DNA from: Variovorax sp. E3
GTDB lineage: Bacteria; Pseudomonadota; Gammaproteobacteria; Burkholderiales; Burkholderiaceae_C
Length of the DNA: 64,000 nucleotides
Reading direction: 5' to 3'
Assembly (NCBI RefSeq): GCF_016082275.1
Contig: NZ_MOWM01000006.1
Coordinates: 1-64,000, forward strand
Shown here piece after piece: positions 27,286-37,073 of the stretch. The notes below the pieces were generated by a model. It was not told where the DNA came from, ran no database searches, and saw only the letters and a program-made list of their open reading frames with translations. The position numbers and the translations under genes were made by a program. How positions within the stretch are numbered: the stretch's first letter is position 1; the number at the start of each line of letters is the position of its first letter.

Positions 27286-27294
27286 TCTGATTAT
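27278..27294. promoter_or_regulatory. LysR-type operator over the regulator start codon
   Basis: ATAATCA-TTC-TGATTAT, perfect 7-bp arms. It includes the ATG at 27285 of the LysR gene and ends 62 bases before the divergent Bug gene. Confidence 0.6.
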
Positions 27295-27356
27295 ACGTTT
27301 TGTGCTTCTCAGTCGAAGCTTCTACATTGCTGTCAAATCAATCACTAGGAGACACG

Positions 27357-28328
27357 ATGGCGATGAAACGGAGGACGGCACTGACCGGCGTACTCGGCCT
27401 TGGGATGGCTCTGGCCTCGTCGATCACTTTCTCGCAAGAATATTCGCAGCCGCTGCGCATCATCGTCCCTGGCGCGGCAGGACAAGGACTGGACCTGCTG
27501 GCGCGCATCTTCGCTGGCAAGCTCGCGGTTCTCCTCAAGCGTCCCGTCGTTGTGGAAAACCGTGTCGGCGCGGGCGGCATCGTCGCGGCGCAAGTGGCCG
27601 CGCGCAGCGCTCCTGACGGCAATACGCTGTTCTTTGGTTTCGCGGCCACTCACGGGATTCTTTCAAGCTTGCATAAAACCCTGCCTTACGACCCCGTGCG
27701 GGACTTTGAGCCAATTGTCCCGCTTACCTATTCGTCGAACGTGCTTGTCACGAGCAAGCAATCCGGTTTGAAGACGATGGCACAGCTCGTGGCAGCGGGC
27801 CGCAAGAAGCCTGAGAACCTCACGATGGGTTCTCCTGGCGAGGGCACAACTCCACACTTGTCCGGTGCGATCCTGGACAAGATGGCGGGCATGAAGTCGC
27901 TTCACGTACCCATCAAGACTAACCCGGGCCTTGAGGTTATCGCCGGCCGCGTCGACTACGCCTTCCTGTCCACGCCCGTTGCAGTGGAGTTCGTCAAGAC
28001 CGACAGGGTGAACGCACTGGCAGTGACGTCCCCCGTCCGCGAAGCAAAGCTCCCAGATGTGCCCACCATGATCGAAGCAGGGTTCCCTGGCTACACGGTG
28101 ACCGCATGGTGCGGCCTGTTCGCTCCCGCGAAGACTTCGGCCGCCTTCATCAGGCAGGTGAACGAAGCCGCAAACACAGCCTTAAAGGACGCGTCCCTGA
28201 TTGCGAGCCTCATGGCAATTTCCTCGACACCCATAGGTGGGACGCCCGACGACCTCAGAAAGCGGGTGCAGGACGAACTTGCCAAGTGGCCGGAAGTGGT
28301 CAAAGACGCTGGAGTCCAGGTGAACTGA
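27357..28328 (+). CDS. Bug-family periplasmic receptor (TctC-like)
   Basis: 323 residues from ATG 27357 (GGAGA before it). Signal peptide MAMKRRTALTGVLGLGMALASS. Marks: LRIIVPGAAGQGLDLLARIFAGKL, VVVENRVGAGGIVAAQVAA, GNTLFFGF, PENLTMGSPGEGTTPHLSG, VPTMIEAGFPGYTV. Ligand-binding component without TctAB nearby. Stop TGA overlaps the next ATG (28328), coupling it to the MetX-like acyltransferase. Confidence 0.9.
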   Translation: MAMKRRTALTGVLGLGMALASSITFSQEYSQPLRIIVPGAAGQGLDLLARIFAGKLAVLLKRPVVVENRVGAGGIVAAQVAARSAPDGNTLFFGFAATHGILSSLHKTLPYDPVRDFEPIVPLTYSSNVLVTSKQSGLKTMAQLVAAGRKKPENLTMGSPGEGTTPHLSGAILDKMAGMKSLHVPIKTNPGLEVIAGRVDYAFLSTPVAVEFVKTDRVNALAVTSPVREAKLPDVPTMIEAGFPGYTVTAWCGLFAPAKTSAAFIRQVNEAANTALKDASLIASLMAISSTPIGGTPDDLRKRVQDELAKWPEVVKDAGVQVN

Positions 28329-29339
28329 TGGCACACGAATTTGAGAAGATGAAGGTGGGCGATCTGCGTCTCTCGGGGGCGAAGTCCTGCGGGATGTCGA
28401 AGTGGCGTACCTCACACGTGGAACGCTCAACGCGGCCGGGGACAACGCGGTGCTCTTGACCCACGGATTCACGAGCAGCCCGGCGACGTTTCAGCGTAAT
28501 GACGTCATCGCTGGCGAGGGTAGTTGGTCCGACTTGGTCGGATCTGGCGCCGCGATCGACACTGACAAGTACTTCGTCGTGTGCCCGAACATGCTGGGGT
28601 CATGCTATGGATCCACGGGGCCGAGTACGGTTAACCCGGCGACGGGCAAGCCTTGGGGGCCAGATTTTCCCGAGTACTCCGTGGCAGACATGGTCTCGCA
28701 ACACGTATTGCTGAAAAAGCTCGGCGTTACTCGGCTGAGGGCGGTGGGTGGGCCGTCGTATGGGGGGATACAGGCCCTGCAGTGGGCGATGGATCACCCA
28801 GAGTTGGTGGACGCGATCATCGTGCAGTCTCGGGTCCTGAGTTTCCGAAGCAAATCACACCGGAACGACTTTTGAACTCGCTCACCGCGGACCCGAAGTG
28901 GAACTCAGGCTGGGTTTACGAGAACGGCGGGATTTCCGAGACCCTGGGGCGCATCCGTGGCGATACGCTTCGTCACTACGGAATATCGGAGGTGCTTCGG
29001 GCTCGCGGCATGTCGGACGCTGAAGTCAATGAGGCGGTCGAATCAATGGCCAGAAGTTGGGCGCAAAGATTCGATCCGAATTCCCTCATCGCGTTGTGCA
29101 AGGCCGGGCAGCGCTTTGACGCTCGGGCAGCCATTCCGCACCTGAAAGCGAGGATGCTGTGGGTGATTTCGTCGAGCGACAAGATTTTCCCTCCTGATGC
29201 ACAGGTCGAGGCGCTGGTGATGTCGAATGACTCGCCAGCCCAGCCTGTGTACCTGAATCTGCAAAGCGAGTACGGACACGCGGCATCGGGGGCGGACTAT
29301 CGGAAGTGGGAGGACCACCTGCGGGGGATGCTCGCGTGA
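28328..29339 (+). pseudogene. MetX-like alpha/beta-fold acyltransferase, doubly frameshifted
   Basis: ATG 28328 (MAHEFEKMKVGDLRL). The frame is lost at a G5 run near 28376-28380, resumes one register over as VAYLTRGTLNAAGDNAVLLTHG through DTDKYFVVCPNMLGSCYGS and the nucleophile GGPSYGG, is lost again near 28830, and resumes at SGPEFPKQITPERLLNSL to TGA 29337-29339. Adding two bases gives 337 residues, matching its intact paralog at 34906. The homoserine O-acetyltransferase fold is clear, but this subgroup need not make O-acetylhomoserine. Two missing bases suggest sequencing error. Confidence 0.78.
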
Positions 29340-29485
29340 TGCGCAAAAACTTGGAAACCTGCGCGAAATGCCGCAGCGTACGGGCAAGGTGTTCACCAAC
29401 GCCGCGTCGCAACCAGGACCAAGTTTGAGACATTGGGGGCGCTCACAAGCGAAGCGGCATACAAACTCGCACGCGAGTTGCTGGC

Positions 29486-29731
29486 GACATTCTTTTGTTG
29501 CGTCAGACAAGATTAAAGACCTTGGAAGAGCCCGTGCGCGTCTGCGCACCGAACGAGAAGGTGGGGGCGTACACGGCTCGTTTCGGAGAGATCGAGCAAC
29601 GTGGCACCGCGTTGAACCCGAAAGGACGGCAGGCGTATAACGCGCTGCTCGAGGGGTTGCGCTGGGTTACTTTCACGGCCGACGTTGGCTGTACCACCGT
29701 CGCGGCGCGGCCTGGATCGCATCGGTGGTGA
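29486..29731 (+). pseudogene. fragment of 2-oxoadipate dioxygenase/decarboxylase (YdcJ/HglS, DUF1338)
   Basis: The frame reads ILLLRQTRLKTLEEPV and TARFGEIEQRGTALNPKGR followed by QAYNALL. This is the highly conserved C-terminal stretch of YdcJ/HglS (LLRQTxxKxLEE, TARFGEIEQRG, ALxPKGR). After NALL the similarity ends. No start, metal-site His region or C-terminus is present. It is an internal relic of about 60 codons between the broken MetX-like gene and the HpaI-type aldolase. Confidence 0.65.
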
Positions 29732-29751
29732 TCACGTCGGGTCCCTGTTGC

Positions 29752-30555
29752 TCAGTAAGCGGTACGCGACGCAGGCCCGGGGACCTGCGCAGTGTCGATA
29801 AAGGCGGCTGCAAGCTTGCGTGCAGCCGAGGCGAACAGCAGCAGGTCCACGCCGACCGCGACGAAGGTGCAGCCCAAGTCGAGATACCGGCGCGCCAGCT
29901 TTGGGTCGGAAGTCAGTGTGCCCGCCGCCTTGCCTGAAGCGACGATGGCGTGAATCGCCTGCTCGATAGCCGCCTGCACTTCCGGATGGCCCGGGTCGCC
30001 GCGATGGCCCATAGAGGCCGCCAGATCAGCCGGGCCGATGAACACGCCGTCGACGCCGTCGACTGCGCAGATCGCGTCGAGGTTGTCCAGCGCCGTGACC
30101 GTCTCGGCCTGCAGCAGCAGGCATATCTCGTCGTCAGCAATCTGCAGGTAGTCGGTGCGCGCACTCCATTGCGAGGCACGCCCGACCGCGCTGCCCACGC
30201 CTCGAACGCCCAGTGGCGGGTAGCGGGTCGCGCTCACCACTGCGTGGGCCTGCTCGGGGGTGTCGACCATCGGCACGAGCAGGTTCTTGGCGCCAATGTC
30301 CAGTAGTTGCTTGATCAATGCAGCGTCTCCCTGCACAACGCGCACGACCGGCTGCGAGCGGTGGGCCGCAACGGCCTGCAACGACGCGAGCGTCGAACGC
30401 AGGTCGTTGGGCGCGTGCTCGCCATCGATCAGAAGCCAGTCGAAGTGCGCGGTGGCACTGACCTCGGCCATGTAGGGGTCGGCCATGGAAAGCCAGAAGC
30501 CCACCTGGGCCCGGCCAGAGACCAAAGCGGCTTTGAATGCGTTGTCTGCGGGCAT
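29752..30555 (-). CDS. HpcH/HpaI-family aldolase (GarL/HpaI-like)
   Basis: 267 residues from ATG 30555. Class II pyruvate aldolase marks: [86 protein letters not shown]. It would cleave a 4-hydroxy-2-oxo acid (such as 2-dehydro-3-deoxyglucarate) into pyruvate and an aldehyde. It is the last gene of a three-gene operon with an aldehyde dehydrogenase (28 bases upstream) and a UxaA-type dehydratase. Confidence 0.88.
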   Translation of the reverse strand: MPADNAFKAALVSGRAQVGFWLSMADPYMAEVSATAHFDWLLIDGEHAPNDLRSTLASLQAVAAHRSQPVVRVVQGDAALIKQLLDIGAKNLLVPMVDTPEQAHAVVSATRYPPLGVRGVGSAVGRASQWSARTDYLQIADDEICLLLQAETVTALDNLDAICAVDGVDGVFIGPADLAASMGHRGDPGHPEVQAAIEQAIHAIVASGKAAGTLTSDPKLARRYLDLGCTFVAVGVDLLLFASAARKLAAAFIDTAQVPGPASRTAY

Positions 30556-30583
30556 AGGGTGTCTCGTGGTCGAAATAAAAGAA

Positions 30584-32053
30584 TCAGTCCAACTGGCCCT
30601 GGCACACATATTTGGTGTGCAGGTAGTCCTCCAGGCCATGTACCGAGCCTTCGCGTCCGTAGCCCGAATCCTTGACGCCCCCGAAGGGCGCAGCTTCGGC
30701 GGCGATCGCACCTTCGTTGATGGCGACGATGCCGGTCTCAAGGGCATCTGCGATGCGCCAGACGCGTCGTATGTCCTGCGAGTAGAAGTAAGCGGCGAGA
30801 CCGAAGGGCGTGTTGTTGGCTTGCGCAATGACCTCGCCTTCGTCTTGGAATCGCGTGAGCGGCGTGATCGGGCCGAAGGTCTCTTCGCAGGCACAGGCCA
30901 TGGTGGCATCGGCGTTGGTCAGCACCGTGGGGGCGAAGTAGTTCGGACCCAGCGCAGGCAGGCGAACGCCGCCGGTCAGGATCCGTGCCCCACGCGCAAC
31001 CGCGTCCTGCACATGGCGCTCGATCTTCTCGACCGCGCGTTCGTTGATCATCGGACCTATCTGGGAGCTGGCTTCGGTGGCCGGTCCCACCTGCAGCGCG
31101 GCGACGCGCGCCACCAGGCGTTCGGCAAAAGCGTCGTGCACGGCATCTTGGATGAACACGCGGTTGGGGCACACGCAAGTCTGACCACCGTTGCGGAACT
31201 TGGCTGCCATCAGGCCATCGATCGCCGCATCGAGATCAGCGTCCTCGAACACGATGAATGGTGCGTTGCCGCCCAGTTCCAGCGATAGCTTCTTCAAGGT
31301 GTCGGCCGAGCGGCGCGCCAGGTGCTTGCCGACAGGCGTCGAGCCGGTGAAAGTGATCTTGCGGACACGCGGATCGTCCAGCCAGCTGTCGACCACCTCG
31401 GGCGTTCGTTCGCGCGAAGCGGTGACGATGTTGAGCACGCCCGGCGGTACGCCCGCCTGTTCGGCCAGCGCCACTAGCGCGAGCGAAGTCAGCGGTGTGT
31501 CCTCGGCCGGCTTGCACACCACGGTGCAGCCCGCAGCCAGCGCGGGCGCGATCTTGCGCGCGATCATCGCGGCGGGGAAGTTCCAGGGCGTGATCGCGGC
31601 CACGATGCCGACCGGCTCCTTGAGCGCGAACATGCGCCGTCCCGGCGCCGGTGCGGGGATCACCTCGCCGTTGATGCGCGTCGCCTGCTCGGCGAACCAC
31701 TCGATATAGCTCGCAGCGTAAGCGACCTCGCCCTTGCCCTCGGCCAATGGCTTGCCTTGTTCGCGCGAGATCAACCGGCCCAGATCGTCTTGGTTTGCCG
31801 TCACCAGATCGTTCCAGCGCTTGATGATCTGCGCGCGCTGCTTGGCAGGGGTGCGGCGCCAAGCAGGGAATGCCGCGTGCGCGGCATCGGTGGCTGCGCG
31901 TGCCTCGTTGGCACCAGAGTCCGGCACCTGTGCAATCAGCGCACCGGTAGCGGGATCGGTCACGGCGAGCGTGCGGTCGGTGGCGGCCAGCCACCGGCCG
32001 CCGATGAAGTTGGCGTTGCGCAGAAGTTCGGGATGGGCAAGGGTCAGGGGCAT
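30584..32053 (-). CDS. NAD(P)-dependent aldehyde dehydrogenase (succinate/2-oxoglutarate semialdehyde type)
   Basis: 489 residues, the length of GabD/KGSADH. Motifs: [48 protein letters not shown], the catalytic Glu in [11 protein letters not shown], the catalytic Cys in [12 protein letters not shown], and EETFGPITP. It oxidises a semialdehyde to acid; the dehydratase and aldolase neighbours suggest tartronate or 2-oxoglutarate semialdehyde from a sugar diacid. Cytoplasmic. Confidence 0.9.
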   Translation of the reverse strand: MPLTLAHPELLRNANFIGGRWLAATDRTLAVTDPATGALIAQVPDSGANEARAATDAAHAAFPAWRRTPAKQRAQIIKRWNDLVTANQDDLGRLISREQGKPLAEGKGEVAYAASYIEWFAEQATRINGEVIPAPAPGRRMFALKEPVGIVAAITPWNFPAAMIARKIAPALAAGCTVVCKPAEDTPLTSLALVALAEQAGVPPGVLNIVTASRERTPEVVDSWLDDPRVRKITFTGSTPVGKHLARRSADTLKKLSLELGGNAPFIVFEDADLDAAIDGLMAAKFRNGGQTCVCPNRVFIQDAVHDAFAERLVARVAALQVGPATEASSQIGPMINERAVEKIERHVQDAVARGARILTGGVRLPALGPNYFAPTVLTNADATMACACEETFGPITPLTRFQDEGEVIAQANNTPFGLAAYFYSQDIRRVWRIADALETGIVAINEGAIAAEAAPFGGVKDSGYGREGSVHGLEDYLHTKYVCQGQLD

Positions 32054-32086
32054 GGGGTCGAAGTAGGGGAAGATTGGGAAGCGATC

Positions 32087-33613
32087 TCAGCTCACGATGC
32101 CGAGCTGCCATGGCACGAACTCGTGGTCGCCCAGACCAAGCGCCTCGCTTTTGGTCGCCTCGCCTGAGGCATGGCGAAGGATTTGCTCGAAGATCGCGCG
32201 GCCGAGCTCGTGCACGCTCATCTCACCGTCGATCACCACACCGCAGTTGATGTCCATGTCTTCTTCAAGTCGCCGGTACATGGGCGTGTTGCTCGCCAAC
32301 TTGATGGTGGGTGCGGGCTTGCTGCCGAACATGGAGCCACGGCCGGTGGTGAAGCAGATCAACTGCGCGCCACTGGCGATCTGACCGGTGGCTGCGACAG
32401 GGTCGTAGCCGGGCGAGTCCATGAAAACGAAGCCGGCCTGGTCGATCGGTTCGGCGTATTCGTACACCGCCTGCAGCGGCGTGGTGCCGCCCTTCATCGC
32501 CGAGCCCAGTGACTTCTCGAAAATGTTGGCCAAGCCACCGGCCTGGTTTCCGTGGCCGACCACGCCGTTGAACTGCGCGTTCTCGCCGGCGGTATAGCGC
32601 TCCCACCATGCCAGCCGGTCGAGCAGCTTCTGTCCCACCTCGGGCGTGATGGCGCGGCGCGTGAGCATGAACTCCACACCGTGGATCTCGGGCGTTTCCG
32701 AGAGGATTGCGGTCCCGCCATGCTGCACAAGGATGTCCATCGCCGCACCCAGCGCGGGATTGGCCGAGATGGCGGAGAAGCCGTCAGAGCCGCCGCATTC
32801 GAGGCCGATCTTCAAGTGGCTCGCGCTGACCGGCTGGCGCTGCGCCGCGTTGGCTTCTTCCAGCATTTCCTCTATGGCGCGCACACCGGCCTCGATGGTT
32901 GCGCGCGTGCCGCCGGCCTCTTGCATCACCAGCGTGCGCATCAGGCGGCCCTGCTTCAGGCCCTGCGAATCAACGAGCGAGTCGACCTGGTTGCGCTCGC
33001 ATCCCAGGCCGACGATCAGCACGCCGGCCAGGTTCGGATGGCGTGCATAACCGGCCAGGGTGCGCCGCAGTACGTCGAAATGCTCGCTGGGAGAGGACAT
33101 GCCGCAGCCGCTGGTCTGTGCGAAGGCTGTCACGCCGTCGATGTTGGGATATGCCGCGAGCCGTTCGGGCGTGAAGTGCGCAGCGATGCGCTTGATCACT
33201 GTCGACGAGCAATTCACCGAGGACAGGACGCCAATGAAGTTGCGCGTACCGACACGGCCGTCGGCTCGCAAGAAGCCCATGAACGTGGCGCGCTCGACTT
33301 CGGGTACGTAAGCAACAGGCCGTACGTCCTGACAGAAGCCCGGGTCGCGGTAGCTGTCAACCAGCGTGAGATTGTGGCTATGCACGTAGTCGCCGGCCTC
33401 AAGGTCTCGAGAGGCCACCCCGATCACCGTGTCGTACTTCCTGACCTCTTCGCCAGCCGCGATGACGCGGGCGGCGATCTTGTGGCCGGGCGGGACCTGT
33501 GCGCGAGCACGCACGTTGAACTCGGCGATGGTTTCGCCCAATGCAATGGCGGTCCTGGCGACCAGAACGTTGTCATTGGGGTGCAGGCAGAGAAGTGGGC
33601 TGTCGTTCTTCAT
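32087..33613 (-). CDS. UxaA-family dehydratase (galactarate/altronate dehydratase-like)
   Basis: 508 residues. N-terminal SAF domain about residues 1-90 (LCLHPNDNVLVARTAIALGE, GDYVHSHNL), then the UxaA core: FMGFLRADGRVGTRNFIGVLSSVNCS, QTSGCGMSS, GVLIVGLGCERNQ, LKIGLECGGSDGFSAISANPALG, FMDSPGYDPVAATGQIASGA and CFTTGRGSMFGSKPAPTIKLASNT. Fe-dependent removal of water from a sugar acid. GarD and UxaA cannot be told apart by eye; the pairing with an HpaI-type aldolase favours hexarate. First gene of the operon, divergent from LysR at 33939. Confidence 0.85.
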   Translation of the reverse strand: MKNDSPLLCLHPNDNVLVARTAIALGETIAEFNVRARAQVPPGHKIAARVIAAGEEVRKYDTVIGVASRDLEAGDYVHSHNLTLVDSYRDPGFCQDVRPVAYVPEVERATFMGFLRADGRVGTRNFIGVLSSVNCSSTVIKRIAAHFTPERLAAYPNIDGVTAFAQTSGCGMSSPSEHFDVLRRTLAGYARHPNLAGVLIVGLGCERNQVDSLVDSQGLKQGRLMRTLVMQEAGGTRATIEAGVRAIEEMLEEANAAQRQPVSASHLKIGLECGGSDGFSAISANPALGAAMDILVQHGGTAILSETPEIHGVEFMLTRRAITPEVGQKLLDRLAWWERYTAGENAQFNGVVGHGNQAGGLANIFEKSLGSAMKGGTTPLQAVYEYAEPIDQAGFVFMDSPGYDPVAATGQIASGAQLICFTTGRGSMFGSKPAPTIKLASNTPMYRRLEEDMDINCGVVIDGEMSVHELGRAIFEQILRHASGEATKSEALGLGDHEFVPWQLGIVS

Positions 33614-33938
33614 GAGGATGACGGGCGGCGATCCAAGGGTGTGCGGGCGGTGTCGAAGCGATTCTTACCAAGACCCTCATTGCAATCCAATGAAATAGAT
33701 GACTTACTTCATGAGCTATAGATAATGAAGGCACGTGACGTGCTTTCGATGGTCGCGTCCTCCTTCTCGACTTCACGACCGCGCCGGTCGACCCCACAAC
33801 CAGGCCGCGTTTCGGGGAGGCGGTTCGTTTGGCCGCGACTAAGGCGTGCTCGGAACATCCATTTGTGACCACCAGGCGAGTTCCCTTCCACATGAATTAC
33901 TGCACACCAGTGATAAGCCGCTTTGCTGTGCACCTGAG
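33614..33938. promoter_or_regulatory. 325-bp divergent promoter region with LysR-type repeat
   Basis: No gene seen. CATTG-CAATC-CAATG (33678-33692) is a perfect inverted repeat fitting T-N11-A, 65 bases upstream of the dehydratase start, and probably binds the LysR encoded at 33939. Confidence 0.5.
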
Positions 33939-34874
33939 ATGACCCAGATCGATCGCGTCCTGCGCTCCAACCTCAAGCTTCGTCACCTGCAGTTGCTGGT
34001 GCTCCTTGACGAGCTGCGGCACTTGGGCCGGGTATCTGAATTCATGTCGATCACGCAGCCGGCTGTCTCGAAGATGCTGGCTGAGATCGAGAAGATGTTC
34101 GAGCTGCAGCTTTTTGTTCGCTCGACGCGTGGTTCGGAGCCCACCCCCTACGGCGCTTCCGTCGTGCGCTTTGCCCGTGCGGTGCTGGCCGACTACCAGC
34201 GCACGCGCGACGAAATCGATGCAGTGGCCAGCGGCGGTGCCGGGCGGATCACCGTCGGCGCCATGGTGGTGGGTACGCCTACGCTGCTGATGCAAGCAAT
34301 CCAGCGGCTCAAGAGTCAGTCCAAACTCACCACGGTGATGGTGGAGGAGGGTGATCTCACACGTTTGCTGCCACGCTTGCGTGTCAGCGAATTGGACCTG
34401 ATCGTCGGTCGCTTGGAACCTGGCTATGCTTCCCCGGATCTCGATACCGAGGCGCTTTACCGGGAGCCGATGCGCATCGTTGTGAGTCCTTCGCACCCGA
34501 TGGCGGAGGCGAGCGGCGTCGATTGGGCGATGCTGGCCGATGTGCCATGGGTCGTTCCGCCCCCATGGGCGTCATCGCGGACAAAGCTTGAACAGATGTT
34601 CTACAAGCATCGGTTGCTACCGCCAACTGACATCATTGAAACCGCATCATTCTTGGTGACTTTGTCGGCCATGCATCAGCGACCGGCTGTTGCCTTCCTC
34701 GCGCAAGGCGTGGCGCAGCACTATGCCCGACAGGGCCTGCTGCGCATCCTCAAGGTCAAGGTGCCGATCGAACTGCCCCCCGTTGGTCTGATCACGTTGC
34801 GTGGGCGTACACAAACACCGGCCAGCGAGTTGCTGATCACTTGTCTGCGCGAGACAGCTGCAAGTCGTGCGTGA
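33939..34874 (+). CDS. LysR-family regulator (GbpR/CbL subgroup)
   Basis: 311 residues from ATG 33939. DNA-binding domain: LKLRHLQLLVLLDELRHLGRVSEFMSITQPAVSKMLAEIEKMFELQLF, the RxLRHLQLL start typical of galactose/sugar-acid regulators. The effector domain has the LDLIVGRLEPGY and PWVVPPPWASSRTKLEQMF patterns. Divergent from the sugar-acid operon 33613-29752 and probably its regulator. Convergent with the MetX-like gene. Confidence 0.88.
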   Translation: MTQIDRVLRSNLKLRHLQLLVLLDELRHLGRVSEFMSITQPAVSKMLAEIEKMFELQLFVRSTRGSEPTPYGASVVRFARAVLADYQRTRDEIDAVASGGAGRITVGAMVVGTPTLLMQAIQRLKSQSKLTTVMVEEGDLTRLLPRLRVSELDLIVGRLEPGYASPDLDTEALYREPMRIVVSPSHPMAEASGVDWAMLADVPWVVPPPWASSRTKLEQMFYKHRLLPPTDIIETASFLVTLSAMHQRPAVAFLAQGVAQHYARQGLLRILKVKVPIELPPVGLITLRGRTQTPASELLITCLRETAASRA

Positions 34875-34905
34875 TGCGTACTGCCGGAAGGTTTGTTCTG
34901 CGCTC

Positions 34906-35934
34906 TCAGCAGCCCTCGAGGAGGTCTCGCAGCGAGTCGCCCCACAGCGCGTGTCCGGCGCCTGAGGCTGAATGGCCGAAATCGGTACGCATTTGCACGT
35001 ACCGCATCGGGCGCGCACCCCGCGTACGCGCCATCGCCGCCTGCGCGGCAGGATCCGGCGGAAACAGCACGTCTGTGTCTGCAACGACATAGAGCACATC
35101 GGCGCGAATTTCGTTCAGTCGGTTGCGAACGTCAAAGGCCAGCGCCGCTTTCAGCAGAACGACCAGCGAGTGCGGGTTGAATTCGCGGGCCCAGCTTGCC
35201 GCCATCGCCCGACTGCGCGCTGCACATTCTTCGACGCCGTAGCCGCGTGCGGTCAGTACCGCATTCATGCCGTAAAGCTCCATGGTGGACAGGCGCATGC
35301 GTTCCAGCGTTGCGGCCATCGCATCGAGTGAGGGGCAGCGGCCGCCGTTCCATTGAGGGTTGCCTGCCAGTTCAGCCTGCAAGCCCGCAAGGCTGCTGTA
35401 GTCATGGGGCGGCATGAAAGGGGCGGACACAACGACGCCGATCGCATCAACCCAGTCGGGATGGTCGAGCGCCCATTGGAGCGCCTGAAACCCCCCGAAC
35501 GAAGGGCCGACGACGCAGCGCAGGTGCTGCACGCCGAGCTGCTTCAGCAAGCGGTACTGCACCTCGACGATGTCTGTGAGTGTGATCGCCGGAAAATCCG
35601 CTCCGTAGGGCACGCCGGTGGCCGGGCTGATGCTGCCCGGCCCGGTGCTTCCGTACGACGACCCGAGCATGTTGGAACACACGATGAAGTATTTATCGGT
35701 ATCCAGAGGCTTCCCAGGCCCGATCAAGGGCGCCCATGAGCCCTCGGCAGTGCCTGTGCCACTTGCGAGCATCTGGTGGCTGGCGGTGTAGCCATGCGTG
35801 GCGAGGATGGCATTGCGACCATCCGGAGCGAGCTGGCCATATGCGGTGTATGCCACCACCGTCTCGCAAAGGTAGCCTCCCTTCACCAGTTCAAGCGGGC
35901 CGACGGATAGGTTGTGCGAAGGATGAGAGAACAT
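34906..35934 (-). CDS. MetX-like alpha/beta-fold acyltransferase
   Basis: 342 residues, intact. Motifs: NAILATHGYTASHQM, DTDKYFIVCSNMLGSSYGSTGP, the nucleophile elbow VVGPSFGGFQALQWALDHPDWVDA, ADTDVLFPP (Asp) and the final His in DFGHSASGAGH. Paralog of the broken gene at 28328. Related to homoserine acetyltransferase, but the elbow is GPSFGG not GGSMGG and the neighbours are not methionine genes, so it may be a hydrolase or acyltransferase for another substrate. Ten bases after the Bug gene's product start region, in the same direction; both MetX-like genes accompany a Bug. Confidence 0.82.
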   Translation of the reverse strand: MFSHPSHNLSVGPLELVKGGYLCETVVAYTAYGQLAPDGRNAILATHGYTASHQMLASGTGTAEGSWAPLIGPGKPLDTDKYFIVCSNMLGSSYGSTGPGSISPATGVPYGADFPAITLTDIVEVQYRLLKQLGVQHLRCVVGPSFGGFQALQWALDHPDWVDAIGVVVSAPFMPPHDYSSLAGLQAELAGNPQWNGGRCPSLDAMAATLERMRLSTMELYGMNAVLTARGYGVEECAARSRAMAASWAREFNPHSLVVLLKAALAFDVRNRLNEIRADVLYVVADTDVLFPPDPAAQAAMARTRGARPMRYVQMRTDFGHSASGAGHALWGDSLRDLLEGC

Positions 35935-35944
35935 GGTCGGCCGA

Positions 35945-36934
35945 TCAACCTAGCTGGATGCCGGCCGCCTTGATCACTTGGGCCCACCGAGCCGTTTCTT
36001 TTCGCGCGAACGCTTCGAGATCGGCTGGGGGCATGTCCATCAATTCCCAGCCGTCCGCCTCCAGGGGCTTCCGAACGCTGGCTTCGCGGAGCACATTGTG
36101 CGTCGTTGCGCGCAGTCGTTCGACGATCGTTGAAGGGGTGGCGCGGCGTACGGCAACGGCGCCCCAGGATGAGACCACCATGTCGGCGAAGCCGGATTCG
36201 GCGAACGTCGGTACTTCAGCCATGGCTGGAATTCGCTGTGCGGTCGTGATAGCCAGCGCTTTCAGCTTGCCACTCCGTAGAAAGGGCAGTACCGCATCCT
36301 GGTTGGTTGCGATCATCGGCGCGATGCCGCCGAGCACGTCGGTCATGGCGGGGGCAGCGCCCTTGTAGGGCACGTGCATGAGTTGGATGCCCGCCACGCG
36401 CTGGAACAATTCCATGGTCAAGTGGCCGGAGGTGCCGCTGCCAGCGCTGGCATAGGCCAGCGTGTCTGGCGCGGCTTTGGCCTGCCGCACAAGCTCGGCC
36501 AACGTGTTTGCAGGAAAATCGGGACGAACGACCAGCACGTTCGAGCCCGCCACTGTGGGCGCCACATGGACAAAGTCTTTCAGATAGTCGTAAGGCAGCC
36601 TGGCGTAGAGCGAGGGACTGATGACGTTGAAAACGCCGCTCATCAGCAGTGTGTAACCATCAGCAGGCGCCGCTACAACCGCGTTGGTACCGATAGTGCT
36701 GCCGGCGCCGGGTCTGTTGTCCACAATGAACGGTTGTCCTAAAGCCTTCGCATACTCATCGCCCAAGGTGCGTGCAAGGCGATCGAGGGAGCCGCCGGCC
36801 GGGGCCGGGGCAACGAGGCGCACGGGGCGGGTTGGCCAGTCCGAGCCCTGCGCGAAGCTGCCGAACGGCAGCGCAACCGCAGATGCTCCCAGGCCGAGGG
36901 AAAAAGCGCGTCGGCTCAGTGCGATTTTTTTCAA
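35945..36934 (-). CDS. Bug-family periplasmic receptor (TctC-like)
   Basis: 329 residues if started at TTG 36934, which has GGAGA seven bases upstream; no ATG gives a sensible signal. N-terminus KKIALSRRAFSLGLGASAVALPFGSFAQ looks like a Tat-type signal. Marks: VRLVAPAPAGGSLDRLARTLG, FIVDNRPGAGSTIGTNAVVA, DGYTLLM, LAYASAGSGTSGHLTMELF, HVPYKGAAPAMTDVLGGI and VPTFAESGF. First gene of a two-gene unit; the MetX-like gene follows after 10 bases. Confidence 0.87.
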   Translation of the reverse strand: MKKIALSRRAFSLGLGASAVALPFGSFAQGSDWPTRPVRLVAPAPAGGSLDRLARTLGDEYAKALGQPFIVDNRPGAGSTIGTNAVVAAPADGYTLLMSGVFNVISPSLYARLPYDYLKDFVHVAPTVAGSNVLVVRPDFPANTLAELVRQAKAAPDTLAYASAGSGTSGHLTMELFQRVAGIQLMHVPYKGAAPAMTDVLGGIAPMIATNQDAVLPFLRSGKLKALAITTAQRIPAMAEVPTFAESGFADMVVSSWGAVAVRRATPSTIVERLRATTHNVLREASVRKPLEADGWELMDMPPADLEAFARKETARWAQVIKAAGIQLG

Positions 36935-37073
36935 CGTTGGTCTCCATCGTGTGTTTCCCGACCTGAAGAGCGGACGGCTCTTCGGCTCCCACCGCGCCTT
37001 CGGCGACTTATGCATTTGGACGGCTCGAAACGCGAGGTAGCTTGAATACTCGCGCCTATTTCATCAACTGCGG

